Of a stretch of 64,000 bases of DNA, positions 11,336 through 23,359 are shown in pieces; within the stretch, counting starts at the first letter, position 1, and every line of letters begins with the position of its first letter. The stretch covers positions 3,376,001-3,440,000 of the forward strand of contig CM043967.1 of NCBI GenBank assembly GCA_014529385.2. Direction: 5' to 3'. The notes under the pieces are model-generated. The model saw only the letters and a list, made by a program, of their open reading frames with translations, was not told where the DNA came from and did not search any database. The translations under genes and the position numbers were made by a program. This stretch comes from Adiantum capillus-veneris. Its lineage: Eukaryota > Streptophyta > Polypodiopsida > Polypodiales > Pteridaceae.

Positions 11336-12847
11336 TGTAACAGCAGGCCACAGATATACTCACATGAGTCAAAAAAGGCCTCAACTGCTGGATTCATAAA
11401 GAACAAAAAACCTTCCGTTATGCAAAGGATTTGAGGATGACCTGCACTAGTATAAAGGGCCAAACACAATTCACAAAATACGTAGATGGAGGGACACAGA
11501 CATTGGAAGCAAACGAAAGCAGCGTTAAAGTGACAAACCGCAGGGAAAAAGCCAACGGATGGTGATGACTTCAACGCACCAATAGTTTAAGAAAACAAGT
11601 TCGAGGGCAAGGGACTCCGCGAAACAGTCAAAAACATGATGTAGCCAGAACCATGATACTGCAAGAAGGAACTATATAATGCAAAAACCATCTCCTTCAA
11701 AGCAATGAGCAACCTGCTGCACAATGTACCTTGTCTATGTATGGCCAAAGCCAATTCGCGACTCCAGTCACGCGGCTGTGTGCGGGCGCGCGTGTGTGCG
11801 TGAGAGAGGGGCACGTTAACTTCACTCTGCTGCACACACGCGCGCACCCAAGGGAGGCGGCCTCGAGCAACAACAAGAGCTCGCAGACGCAGACTCGCAG
11901 TTATGCCCTAGGCCACCTCCCCCGATTTTGGAACACTCTCATCTCAGTATAAAAAAGCGCCCTTCAATATTCTTGACAGATGAGCAATCATTTTCTACTG
12001 TCTTAATTATAAAATGGGCGGCGGCGGCCCAGTGCTCGAAAAAAACCTAGGTTTAGTGTAATCTCACCTACAAATTTTGAGAATTACCTCATGAAATTTA
12101 TTTCCTAGGTTTTGGAAACCTAAGAGAAAAGGGATCCCAAGGGTTTTTTAATTGTAAAGAGTATGAGTAAAGGTGAAAAACCTTTACAAAATATGAGGGT
12201 AAGATTCTTTTAAGGTTAAATAAAAAAGTATCAGGTGTGTATATATATATATTATATATATAACATTATGTATGACTGTCCTGACTCCTGACTGATTATG
12301 TTACTCGTGAGGACGGAGGAGTACACTCCAGTTGTCAAATTTTCTTCATGTTTTAATTAGCCCAAGTTCCAACGCGTAAATGAACGACATCTCAGACTCA
12401 AGAAGTCTCACTTATATAGTTTGAATCTCCAAGCTCCCGCCCCTTTTGCTCTCATCCGCCTTTGGCAAATTGCAAGCTTGGCACCTCATTTCCATAGGCA
12501 CACATTGACTGAAAAGCAACACAGCATCTTTGCCATTTCTTTCTTCATCGCATCATCTCTAACCTACTCTAATCATCTAAGCATTGAGGGAGGGCTTCTT
12601 TCCTCATCACATCTCTATCACCTAGCCTACTCGATCAAGAAGAAGCTGCCATGCTCCAAGGAACCAAAAGAGCGAGTGCTAAGCGTTGCAGAATCTAGAT
12701 TGAGAGGTGTCAATCCACAACTCAAGGAGCGGTTAGTTTCTCTCTCTATCTCTTTGTCGTTTGAACATTTGTTTGAGTAAAACATTTATGTAAATCAATG
12801 TCCAGTAGCAGCTAAACTCCAAAGTATAGATTCATTACTTGTGCGCT
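11336..12847. other. 5' flank of the kinase gene and unassigned sequence
   Basis: The minus strand carries a TATA-like tattatatagtt at about 11669-11680, which could serve the kinase gene if its leader is spliced to 11335. On the plus strand a TATA-like ttatatag at 12412-12419 precedes a pyrimidine-rich stretch and an open frame (12421-12780, no recognisable domain; it lacks an early ATG). A (TA)n run lies at 12241-12262. None of this proves a second gene. Confidence 0.3.
12041..12080. repeat. MITE-like dispersed repeat, copy 1
   Basis: aaaaacctaggttt..gtaatctcacctacaaattt matches the sequence at 15421-15460 (aaaaaacctaggtttt..gtaatcccacctacaaaattt). A second 'cctaggtttt' follows at about 12113. 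The pattern suggests a small AT-rich dispersed element, but its ends were not defined. Confidence 0.5.
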
Positions 12848-12849
12848 AT

Positions 12850-12900
<51 letters not shown>

Positions 12901-12914
12901 GGTGAGAGAGAGAG
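12848..12914. repeat. Compound (TG)n(AG)n microsatellite
   Basis: TG repeats followed by GA repeats. Confidence 0.95.
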
Positions 12915-13040
12915 CATCCTGACTCCCTCCTAGCATCGCCATGACCTTAAAAGCCTGCTGAAGCAGTGTAAATGTGGCTAGTGAGAGACATCGCACGGTA
13001 CGTTCACAACATGAGTTAGAAGCCGGCCGCTAGTGCAAAA

Positions 13041-13148
13041 CAAGTCATGCCCATGTCTTCGGGAGGGTCATGCCAGCAGTGTTGCACTAGGTGGAAGCCT
13101 GCGCTTCTGAAAAGCTAGAGAAGCAGGGTGTCGATTATCGAATGATGG

Positions 13149-13193
<45 letters not shown>

Positions 13194-13280
13194 TTGAAGC
13201 TGCAAGCTGTCGAATGCTGAGAACGCACTGCTCTGTCGGGTGCTGGAAACACGCAGAGCAAGGCTCCCAATGATGGACCC

Positions 13281-13334
<54 letters not shown>

Positions 13335-13457
13335 TTGAAGCTGCAGGCACAAGTCATGCCCATGTCTTCGGGAGGGTCATGCCAGCAGTGTTGCACTAGG
13401 TGGAAGCCTGCGCTTCTGAAAAGCTAGAGAAGCAGGGTGTCGATTATCGAATGATGG

Positions 13458-13522
<65 letters not shown>

Positions 13523-13609
13523 TTGAAGCTGCAGGCTGTCAAATGCTGAGAACGCACTGCTCTGTCGGGTGCTGGAAACACGCAGAGCAAGGCTCCCAAT
13601 GATGGACCC

Positions 13610-13680
<71 letters not shown>
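13041..13680. repeat. Tandem duplication, 309-bp unit containing two (GA)n tracts
   Basis: Unit 1 runs 13041-13349 and unit 2 from 13350 to about 13680. Non-microsatellite parts are almost identical (caagtcatgcccatg..., tggattgaagctgca(a/g)gctgtc..., cacgcagagcaaggctccc...). The GA tracts in unit 2 are longer than their counterparts in unit 1. The phrase tggattgaagctgca follows the first GA tract in both units and follows the second tract in unit 1 at the junction. Confidence 0.9.
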
Positions 13681-13681
<1 letters not shown>

Positions 13682-13738
13682 CTCTAAGTGGTCGCCCGTG
13701 AGGTCTTGACTGCTGACTCCTCGTCTTGAATCTTCATC

Positions 13739-13740
<2 letters not shown>

Positions 13741-13804
<64 letters not shown>
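13741..13804. repeat. (GA)n microsatellite
   Basis: About 60 bases of pure GA, just outside the tandem duplication. Confidence 0.95.
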
Positions 13805-13806
<2 letters not shown>

Positions 13807-14759
13807 CATTGCCCAATGCCCATCAAATGCAAAAATAAAATGAAGTGAAATGTTACTTCAAAAGCCTAAAATGACCTACAGGCTACGAGACCAAAGTCTA
13901 GTTTTGGTGGATCTAATACAATGCTTGGGTACAAAATTAAAATGAAGTAAAGTGAAAAACTAAAATCATCATCATCGTCAATGTCTGAGGATGCCCGACA
14001 TTGGATATTGTGTAAGAAAGTATTGCATCGGTTGCTAAAGAGCATTGTCAATGTTCACCTCTTTAAATAGGCATGCTAGATGTCTCTCGTGTTGTGCTAT
14101 GATCCTTTGATGGAGTTTTTGTCAATGTCGTGGTTGCCCTCGTAGACATAGGCGTCTAGCTCTCCCGAGCTCAATGGCCCCATCAACTAATATTCCCTCA
14201 TATAAGTGGAGGGAGAGAGAGAGAGAGAGAGCGCCCCAAAGGAGCTAAGTGAAGGGTAGGATTTTAAAAAGGCATGGTAATAAGATTAATACTTGAGTAG
14301 CAGGTTATGGAAGTGCAAAATTTTGGGATAAACTTAATTTACCTATGTCTACAAGTTTCGTACTTTTTTGAATTAAGAGAATAGAAAGAAACCTACGTCC
14401 TTCCATAGTTGGAGGTTTTATAAGACTAAAAACCAAGGTTTTTTTCGAGCACTGAAAATGGCCCAGCTTCAACTTTACAAGGATCAATCACACATGTCAT
14501 CCCACGCTTCGTTCTAGATGACCCCAACTTCCAAGCCACAAACCCAGATTCAATGAATTTGGTTATCAAAGCCAGATTTATGCATAAACTAGCTCGTGCT
14601 ACCCGCTTGGCGATGGGTCTCGCTCGCTCTTACCACCACCGGCACATGTGTGTGTGTGTGTCTTTATACATCTTGCCATGACACACACACAATGGACACT
14701 TGTTTGCCCATGCTCAAATGTTGATTTGTCCCACTCTGTCTTTGGCACTCGCGCGTGCG

Positions 14760-14760
<1 letters not shown>
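13805..14760. other. No gene seen
   Basis: A short GA tract (14213-14232) and a (TG)n run at about 14646-14661 are present. Open frames are short and unrecognised. Confidence 0.5.
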
Positions 14761-14840
<80 letters not shown>

Positions 14841-14876
14841 AGAGAGAGAAGAGGGAGGGGGGGGGGGGGGGTGGTA
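14761..14876. repeat. (GA)n microsatellite ending in a G run
   Basis: About 65 bases of GA, then GAAA and GAGAA variants, then about 14 G interrupted by one A. The G run on this strand could form a G-rich secondary structure, but it is a single tract. Confidence 0.9.
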
Positions 14877-15420
14877 GAAGGTTAATGTACATACATCTTC
14901 TTTTTTTGTTATCATGCATTTGTGTCTACTATATAATTAAATTGCAATTTTTCACTTATGCTTGCAAACATTTGATTCAAATTGTTCTTTTCTCTTTAGA
15001 TAGATCTTAAGGTCCCTTCGGATTGAGACAAGGAGAGTATTCACACAGGGAGAGGTTAACCCATGCTTCGCTAAGAAAACAATATTGACATGGATGTAAT
15101 TTTTCAGTTTTTGACAAACTTACGTAATGCTCTATCTACCCATACCACTTTGATGGATGAAGCTAGAAAAATGCATTGATCAGCATGCAAAAAAAACCAT
15201 TGTCATTAGCATAGTGCTATCAAGAGAAGTACCTCAAATGCTTGAGGTGTACTACTGATACACAATTGGAAATGTGTCTCGTGTAAAATTGGAACAGATA
15301 CAGGTCATACTCAATTATTATTCTTCACACAAAAACCATTGTGTGTCAACACAATGCTAATGATAAGTGAGGGGTCAAGGTGGTTCAAGTCTCTTTGTGG
15401 CAAGCATGGCAATGCTTGAT

Positions 15421-15500
15421 AAAAAACCTAGGTTTTATGTAATCCCACCTACAAAATTTAAAATTTTCCTCTAGATTTTAATTTTATAGGTGAGATAACC
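15421..15500. repeat. MITE-like dispersed repeat, copy 2, with internal inverted repeat
   Basis: atcccacctacaaaatt (15442-15458) pairs with aattttataggtgagat (15480-15496) with two mismatches across a 21-bp spacer. The left part matches the copy near 12.05 kb. Confidence 0.5.
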
Positions 15501-15616
15501 TACAAAATTTAAAGTGACTTAGTATAAAACCCCTTCACATATAGCCAAGGCAATGCTCTAACGGTAATAGTCAATAAAAACATATAGCCTCCTAAGCCTC
15601 ACAACACCTCTAGTAT

Positions 15617-15626
15617 GAGAGAGAGA

Positions 15627-15708
<82 letters not shown>
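15617..15708. repeat. (GA)n(CA)n(GA)n compound microsatellite
   Basis: Three adjoining dinucleotide tracts, with the CA block in the middle. Confidence 0.95.
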
Positions 15709-15713
<5 letters not shown>

Positions 15714-16183
15714 AAGATTGACAATTAATGTGAGGGAGATAATAACATGTAGGTATTAAAAAGCTTCATTAGTTTGGAAAAGCCTACCCAAGCTAAGGTA
15801 AGCCTTATGGCTTTGAATGAATGGACCCTATTCGCCCAAATGGCAACTCAATATCCTGTCCAAATTTGACAGTCACTTTTTGCATGTACGCATGTATGTT
15901 TTGCCAGAGTTAGGCCTCTCCAAATGGCATTACATGAGCTCGAGGAGGGATCTAGACTCACTCCCAATACATTATAATAGAGAAGTAGATTCACATTAGC
16001 TCTCTACATAAGTTATTAGCTCCCCTCATTTTGTGGTCATTAATATTTCCTTGAATCCCTATTGTGTTGCTTATGTGTTGCCCCGTTTGCTTTAAGACCC
16101 CACTTACGTCCTTTACAACCTCTATCTCACTATAACAATCAAAACACCCATTAATTGGCCTTTCTCTCAACAAAGCCCTCATT
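15709..16183. other. No gene seen
   Basis: Flank of the gypsy-1 insertion; no recognisable coding or RNA feature. Confidence 0.45.
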
Positions 16184-16188
16184 ATCCA

Positions 16189-17690
16189 TGTCATAAAAAC
16201 TAATATCCAATTCTCCCAAATGATTTTCTCATGTTAAACTGATTATTTAATATGGGGAGGTACCACGGGAGTAAAAGCTAGAATATTGGTAAGGCGTTCA
16301 GATCGGTCTCAGTAGGGATCCAAAGGGGGACAGTCTGCAAAAGAGCAATGTGCATCAATGGAGCTTAGAAGACCTAAGGTTCAGCTCCATTAAGACTTCC
16401 ATAGACTAAAGTTCCAAAAATTAATTAAAAAGTCCAATGGTCAAAAGTGGGGAAAATTAGATGGTTATGGGAAGACTAAAAAGTCTTCCCACATCCCTAG
16501 GAAGGAGGGGGCGAGCCCTAATGGTAGGATGCTCCCCCTTTACACAAAGGGAATAATGGACACATGGAAGGCTCTTAGCCCAGATGCCCCCAATCTCCCC
16601 TCGAATCCTATTGGATGGCCATAGAGGTGGACCAATGAGAATTAGGCTAGAGTAAAATAAGTCTAATCAATTTAAAAAAGCTTGATAAAAGAACAAATAG
16701 AAGTTAAGCTCCCTAGAAGACTATTGGACAGTCTACCAAGGGGTCCAATGAGCATCCAGCAGCCCAATGGCTTGCTTGATTCTTATTGGCCAAAAGACTA
16801 CAAGGTCCAATGAGAGTTTAAATAAATTATTTTAATTACCTAAAGCTCTCACAAAGGGGGAAAGGGGGACATTTGTCACAAGGCTATCAACTATGCTTCT
16901 TAATTGTTATTGGCTAAGCTTTGCAAGAACCAATGGGAAGCCAGCAAGAGTTGTTGGGAAGAGGGGTCGACCAAGAAGAGAGAGAGGTTGGAATTTTACA
17001 CTAACCAACTTTGCTACACACACACACACACAACTCATGTGTTGAGCAAGAACTCCATCTCCTTCTCCAAGCATTGAGAAGTAGAGGCCTACACCAACAA
17101 CTCTTGGCTATGGAATGCAAATCCAACCAAGAGCCAAGCTTCAATGGCATGCTCATCTCCTGTACCATGCTAATTAATAAGCTAAGCTATGTTATTAGAG
17201 TGATTATGTGAGGAGAGTACTCCTTTCTTGTAAGATACATCTTCTTCCTCTCAATCTTTCCTCATTCCCTGCTAGCTCTCACCATCTTTGAAGGTGTGTG
17301 AGGTCTTGGGACTGAGGCTAGGCCCACTAGGTGTGTTTTTCAAGCATAATTTGGTGCATGAAGCTTCCATCTTCATTGCACCAACGAGTTTTGTCAAGGA
17401 AGACAAAGATTTTATTGTACAAAAGTCTTCTTTGATGGGAGAAGCTTTAATACAAAGCCTTTTTGGAGGGGGGACTGGCTCCATGCAAATCCGGTCCTCA
17501 ACTGTTGTCAATTGTTCTATTTCTCTCTCTTTTCAAGTATTGTCTATGCCAAACTAACTAGGTGTAAATTGTTGTTGCTTTCTCCAACTACGTACTCTCT
17601 CTATGCTCATTAGGAACTTGTTCTTAATGAAATTCTCACTATGTTATCATTTTTCGCTACACACAAGTTACTAGTGCATTAAATATTACA
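16189..17690 (+). repeat. gypsy-1 5' LTR
   Basis: Length 1502 bp, TG...CA ends. It contains a short (CA)n run at about 17016-17031 that is longer in the partner LTR. The end ...gcattaaatattaca is followed directly by the primer-binding site. Confidence 0.92.
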
Positions 17691-17691
17691 T

Positions 17692-17703
17692 TGGTATCAG
17701 AGC
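17692..17703 (+). other. Primer-binding site, initiator-Met tRNA type
   Basis: tggtatcagagc lies one base after the 5' LTR. This is the sequence complementary to the 3' end of plant initiator methionine tRNA, used to prime minus-strand DNA synthesis. The copia element in this window has the same site. Confidence 0.9.
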
Positions 17704-18043
17704 TATTAGTTTTCCTTTTCTTGCTCAAGAAGTGAGGTCCTCAAGCTCGCTACAAATGGTTGGTGTTATTAATTGCAAAAGAGTAAGTAGAATAGGGATT
17801 TTTCATCCTTGAAGCACGCCTGCTTTATGCAGTTAACGGGGATACCGTCGAGAGCTATGGTCTTAATAATGGAGTCCTACGGGGCTTGCTTATGGCTTAA
17901 CCATTGTTGAGCTATTAGAAGCTAGACAAGAATTGGCTCTGGGGAACCCTCTCTTCTATTCCTTGCAATTAATAATATTTGAGCCACATGTATAGATGCT
18001 TGAGTGCTTATCTTTGAAGGTAAACGGGAGTAGCAACTAGGGC

Positions 18044-19699
18044 TTGAAGTGCCAAAGTACAAGTAAAAATTTACACCTAGAACTTGCTAGTATGACTGAC
18101 AAGGTAAAAGAGATTGAAATGAATGTTGATAGCTTTGATTTTGCTAATGAAAGAGCAACTAATGATGCCCCTATGCTTGTAAACTATCTTGTTTCTAGGC
18201 TTCAACAAGCCCTGGGCAATCCATCCCTCCAAGGTGAAGTGTTATAGCAATTGCACACCCATGGTATTCTCCAAACTCCCCACCAAGAAGAGAGAGTACC
18301 TAGGCAAGCTCCTGGTGAGACTTCCAAAAGAGGACTCTCTCCAATAAGGGAAGAAGACGAGGATCCGTACGAAGGGCTCAAAAAATTACTACTCAATGAA
18401 GCATCTCCCTCTCAAAGGAGAGCCCAAGTTTCAACAATAGAGCCCCCACCAAAAGAACGAGAAAGAAGTGAGTCTCCTTCCACCTCGGTAGAGATGGCTC
18501 CATGAAGATGGTGGGCAAAACGCTCTTCAACACCCCCAAAACAAAGAAGACCATCGCATACTCCTCTTCACCATAATTCAAACAGGGGAGAAAGGAAACA
18601 AGAGAAGAAAAAGATGAGAAAGAGGTCACCCTCTTCTCCATCTTCTTCATCCTTTTCCTCTTTTGAAGAAAGCAATGGTGCCGAAGAGGAGGGAAAAGGG
18701 AAGAAAAAGGTGAGAAAGAGGTCACCCTCTTCTCCATCCTCCTCATCCTCTTCCTCTTCTGAAGAAAGTGATGGTGCAGCTCTCGAACCGCCCAAGAGAA
18801 GAGGCCATAGGAAATCCTATGCCGCCTGGAAAAGGTCGTCCAAGCTCAAAAAGTTCAAAGAGGGAGGAAAGAACATCTCTTTCCTTACCTACGATGGCAC
18901 CTTTGGTGCTATGGACAAAGTCTTGGCCTTTATCCAACAATTTGATGTGGCGTTTGGAGATGAGGGCTTCACGGAGTCCTCTAAGCTACATCATGTAGCT
19001 ATGCATTTTCAAAAGTCCTCCAGGCAATTGTGGTCTAGCCTACGAGCAAACAGTGAAGCTCCACGAACATGAAAAGCTTTCAGAGCTTCCATCATGAAGC
19101 AGTTTTTGGCTAGCGATGCCAAAGACAAAGTACTCACCAAATGGTGAAGCTTGAAGCTCTCTTCCTATGAATCTATTCACAAAATGTAGACAAGTTTTGG
19201 GATTTACATCTCAAAGCCACTGTCTACAAAAAGATGGATTTTGGAGAGCAAAAACAACAATTGTGTGGGTTTATATGAGGATATGGCAGAGTATGCTAAC
19301 TCCCAAAGGCCTCGCACCATACCTGCGGTCATACACCGTACCATGGTGGCTTCAAGAATCAACTTCCAACAAGGGGCTAAGAGAAATCTTAAGCCCAAAG
19401 AAAAAAAGGACCGTAGTGAGCCTAAGGGGAAGGACAACGTCCAAAAGTCTCCCAAAGGCAATTCCAACAACAACAAAGCCAAGGAGAAGGGAGTTTATAA
19501 AGGCAAAAATAAACTCTCTCCTGAAGAGCTAGAGCATTATAAAAAACATAACCGTTGTTTCAAGTGCGGGGATCTAGGGCATGCCTATCGTGCATGCGCC
19601 CACAAGAATACACGTAATGAGGCTCCTAGAGCTTCAAAAATCAAGAAGAGGATGCTCATCACAAAGGATCTCCTCTATGTCACGCTTGGGGAAAGGTAA
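18044..19699 (+). pseudogene. gypsy-1 gag with CCHC zinc knuckle
   Basis: Gag forms the particle and binds element RNA. One frame is followed from about 18044 to 19150 through TAG (18245), TGA (18503) and TGA (19070); after a frameshift the rest is read at 19241-19699. Features in order are a Lys/Glu/Ser-rich N-terminal part with a duplicated RKRSPSSPSSSS stretch (about 18614-18760), a capsid-like region (KVLAFIQQFDVAFGD to RQLWSSL), and a CCHC knuckle CFKCGDLGHAYRAC at about 19558-19600. The TGA at 19070 stands where Trp is expected (RTxKAFRASI), so it looks like a TGG-to-TGA change. Confidence 0.8.
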
Positions 19700-20024
19700 G
19701 AGAACATGATGCTTTTATTTTTTTGACCCTTGTTCTACTCACAATTTCATATCCACAGAGTTGGCCACCAAGCTAGGCATCCAAGCCTATGCGATGGGAG
19801 ATGTCCTACCTATCGATGGTGCTTTCAAGGGACAAGAAGCCTCAGTCACTCCCTTAATTGGGAAATTGAGGCTCCGTGTCCAAAGCTATGTGGACAAGGA
19901 GGATTTCTTCATCTCTCCTCTCAAACATGAGGATGTAATCCTTGGTTTGATCGCATGGCTGCCAATGTTAAATTCTGTGAAAGACAAATCTACTTTAGGT
20001 ACAGGGAAAAAGATATGTACATAG
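19700..20024 (+). pseudogene. gypsy-1 aspartic protease remnant
   Basis: The frame reads DPCSTHNFISTELATKLG, then later ISPLKHEDVILGLIAWL. It corresponds to a retropepsin whose active site is normally DSGSTHNFI and whose later motif is ILG(L/M)DWL. The catalytic Asp is present but the following Ser-Gly is Pro-Cys, and the second motif has Ile-Ala for Asp. It should be inactive. Confidence 0.7.
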
Positions 20025-20159
20025 ATGCTAAGGAGTCGGGTAACACCATACCCATTGTACATAAGCAAGCTTTCAATAAGTCAATAAAGAGCTCTATTTT
20101 CGTGTACATGATTTTTGCTAAAGATTCTCAAAATCAACCTAATGTTTTAGCAAAAGAAG

Positions 20160-21511
20160 ATATAGGCAATCAAAAGGAATTAGAGTTATCCAATCTCCTA
20201 AAGGGATTCCAAGATGTTTTTATTGACGACATCCCTTGTGAGCTACCTCCCAAACAAGGGGATGACAACCATGCAATTGAGCTTCTTCCCGAAAGCTCAC
20301 CGCCCAATAAACCTCCTTATCGAGTTTCTCAAGTTCAACAAGAGGAGATTATGTAGCAAGTGCATGAGCTGGTTGAGAAAGGCATGGTTAGGCCTAGCTC
20401 ATCTCCATTTTGTTTGCCAATTTTATCAGTGCAAAAGAAAGATGGCACATATCGTATGTGTGTCAACTATAGAGCACTAAATAGGATCACTATCAAGAAT
20501 AGGTTTCCCGTTCCACGATAGAAGACCTATTTGATAAGCTACAGGGGTCGACCTACTTTAGTAGGATTGACCTAAAAAGTGGCTATCATCAAATAAGGAT
20601 AGTTGATCAAGACATAGTAAAGACCGCATTTCGTACTACGTATGGTCTTTACTAGTACATTGTCATGCCTTTTGGCTTGACCAATGCACCAGCCACATTC
20701 AACCGTCTGATGCAGAAGCTATTTAGGCCTCACCAAAGCTTTACTAGAGTGTTCTTTAATGATATAATCATCTACTCTAATTCATTAGATGAACACAAGC
20801 AACATCTCTAGGTAATATTTCAAGTTTTATGAGAGAATAAACTTTATATAAATCGAAAGAAAAGTGAATTTTTCTTACAAGAGATTCAGTATTTAGGTCA
20901 CATTATCTCTCAAGATGGCATCCAAATGGATCCATCAAAGTTAGAGGTAATAAAAGGATGGCTTAATCCAAGGAATCTACATGAACTAAGAAGCTTTATA
21001 GGTATGTGTGCATACTATAGACGCTTCATAGAAAAATTCTCACAAATTGCGGGACCATTACATGACCTTACAAAGAAAAACGTTAGGTTTATATGGTCCA
21101 CCAAGGAGAACAATGCTTTCAAAAAGCTTATCTCTCAACCTATGCTTACACTATCGGATCTCTCAAAACCCTTTGAGGTCCAATCTGACACCTGTGGTGA
21201 TTGCCTTGGAGTTGTTTTCCTCCAAGAAGGGACGCCATAGCCTATGAAAGTCAAAGGCTCGACCTATTGAGCAAGCTCTAGGTATATATGAGAAGGAACT
21301 CTTAGCAGTTCTACATGCTCTAGACTTGTGGAAGCACTATTTATTGGGGACTCCTTTCATTCTACGAACGGATCACCAAATCCTCAAGTACTTCCTGACG
21401 CAAACCAAGCTCTTCAACAAACAAATGAGGTGGGAAAATTTCCTTTTGCAATTCCATTTTCATATTGCTCACATTGCTGGCAAGCATAATCAAGTAGCCG
21501 ATGCACTCTGA
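20160..21511 (+). pseudogene. gypsy-1 reverse transcriptase and RNase H
   Basis: RT motifs in order are [65 protein letters not shown], and YLGHIISQDGI. RNase H follows from 20926 with SFIGMCAYYRRFIEKFS, FEVQSDTCGDCLGVVF and HIAGKHNQVADAL. The catalytic box, normally (Y/F)VDD, reads FFND: the first Asp codon GAT is AAT. In-frame stops include TAG at YGLY-stop-YIVMPFG and at HL-stop-VIFQ, both places where Gln (CAG) is expected. Confidence 0.88.
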
Positions 21512-21523
21512 AGACGATCGAGA

Positions 21524-22790
21524 GTGAATGCGATATCCATAGCAACTCACAATGATCTATCTTCTATGATAGATGAGTACGCTATTGATCTCAATTTTAA
21601 AGATGTGATTTTAGCCCTTGCACTAGGGAAGAAGGAAGAACCATTTACCTTACAAGATGGTTATCTTCTCTATGGCAACAGGCTATGTGCTACTAACTCA
21701 CTACGTGAGAAAGTAACGTATGAATCTCATGCTCCTCCTTATGTGGGGCATAGAAGGTTCAATCTACCCTAAAAGGGATAGAAACATGCTTCTATTGGCC
21801 TGCCATGAAAGCAAACATACAAGAGTATGTTTCAAAATGTGTGGTATGCCAAAAGACAAAGTTTGATAGAGGGAAGCAACCTGGATTGCTTCAACCTTTG
21901 CCAATCCTTAATTCACCATGGGAGAGCATATCCATGGATTTTACCTTTGGATTGCCCAAATCTATCCATGGGAATATAGGAATATGGATGATAGCGGACA
22001 GGTTTAGCAAACAAGCACATTTCATACCTGTCAAAAGAACTATCAAGGCCCATCAAATGGAAACCCTCTTTGTACGACAAATCTTTAAGTACCACGGCTT
22101 GCCAATGTCCATAGTGTCCGATAGAGATCCTAGAATGACTAGTAATTTTTGGAAGGGTCTCTTTGAGAATTTAGGTACAAGTCTAAACTTCTCTTCGGTC
22201 TATCACCCCCAAACGGATGGCCAAAGTGAAATAGCTAACCTAACAGTTTTTTATATACTAAAAGCTTATGTCACAGAAGTAGATCAAAAGTCCCAATAGA
22301 AGAAGTACTTACCTTTAGTGGACTATGCTTATAATAACACTGTACATACTTCCACGGGAAAAGCACCTTTTGAGGTGATAGAGGGAAGATCGAAAAGTCC
22401 CCTGCTACTCAAGGTACATGGGAAGATCTTTGCTGCAGATGAATATAGACGAGACCTGCAAGAATATTTCCAAAATATTAAGGATGCTCTCTCAGCAAAG
22501 GCAAAAGGCTCCTGCTGGTAAGGACGGAAGAGCTCTAGCCTTTAAACAAAATGAATGGGTCTTGCTTAAGTTTTTCAAGGCTCGATTAAGGCACACAATG
22601 GGCAAGAATCCTACGGGACACCAAAAGTACTATGCTAAGTTAGCAAAAAGGTACTATGGTCCCTTTCAGATTCTTAGGCCAATCAATGAGATGACCTATC
22701 AACTCAAGTTGCCCAACCGTTGTCTCATAATGCTTTCACGTGAGCCTACTAAAGCCTTACAAAGGAGAGCCACCTCAAGAAGCGACCATT
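21524..22790 (+). pseudogene. gypsy-1 integrase
   Basis: Integrase inserts the cDNA into the genome. The zinc-binding part is broken near 21770. The core is readable at 21805-22299: the CVVCQKTK cysteine pair, SPWESISMDFTFGLPK (first Asp), VSDRDPRMTSNFW (second Asp) and HPQTDGQSEIAN (Glu). The D,D,E triad is therefore intact in this copy. A TAG (22297) ends the frame, and the C-terminal part (YAYNNTVHTSTGKAPFEV, then YYGPFQILRPI near 22650) is in shifted frames. Confidence 0.88.
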
Positions 22791-22955
22791 GAAGACCCAC
22801 CGGAGATCGAGGACCAAGAAGAGGCGTTGCAGCCTGAGTCCATTCTCCGACATGAAGACAAGGTATTACGAGGCAGTAAGACTATGTGACCATATCTTAT
22901 CAAGTTTAAAACGTATCCTTTTGAAGATGCTAGATGGATGAAAGGCATACAATAA
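22791..22955 (+). pseudogene. gypsy-1 C-terminal chromodomain
   Basis: After an acidic linker the frame reads LQPESILRHEDKVLRG, SKTM, a TGA, then PYLIKFKTYPFEDARWMK. The pattern (start of strand, then YLIKFK..P.EDARW) is a chromovirus chromodomain, which in this clade is thought to steer integration into heterochromatin. One stop lies in the middle. Confidence 0.75.
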
Positions 22956-23359
22956 AAGGATAATCTAAACCTTGTCAATGCTTACAATGACTCCCTAGAG
23001 TAAGAAAATGTAAATATGTATAAATGAACGAAGTTTTGTCTTATAAGACTCTCTTTTTCTTTATTGTGCACAAATGTTAATAAATATGCATGCTTAGGAT
23101 CATGTTTGTGGAGACGACGTCTCCCGAACACGAAGTAGAGTTTGTCACCCTACTATGGAAGATTGATACGGATTAACGTGCAGACATGCTTGCGGCGGCA
23201 GCTAAGACTCTCAAGCACCAAATGGACTAGTCATCCATTCTAGAACGGTGTCGTAGGGTAAAATAGGGATCCTCTACCCACTAGAAAATGGATTAATGAC
23301 TAGGCTTTATCTTCTCTACCTCATAGTCGAGGACGACTATGATTTCTGGAGAGAGGTAA
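22956..23359. other. gypsy-1 noncoding 3' interior
   Basis: Between the chromodomain and the 3' LTR no coding sequence is seen. A 12-base palindrome-like gagacgacgtctc lies at about 23112-23124. A purine-rich ggagagaggtaa (about 23349-23359) sits where the polypurine tract is expected. Confidence 0.55.

Noticed and set aside
12421-12780. A 119-codon gene behind a TATA box
   Set aside because: The frame does not begin with ATG and has no recognisable domain. The first ATG in the region (about 12651) gives only about 15 codons. Kept only as a note in the gap entry.
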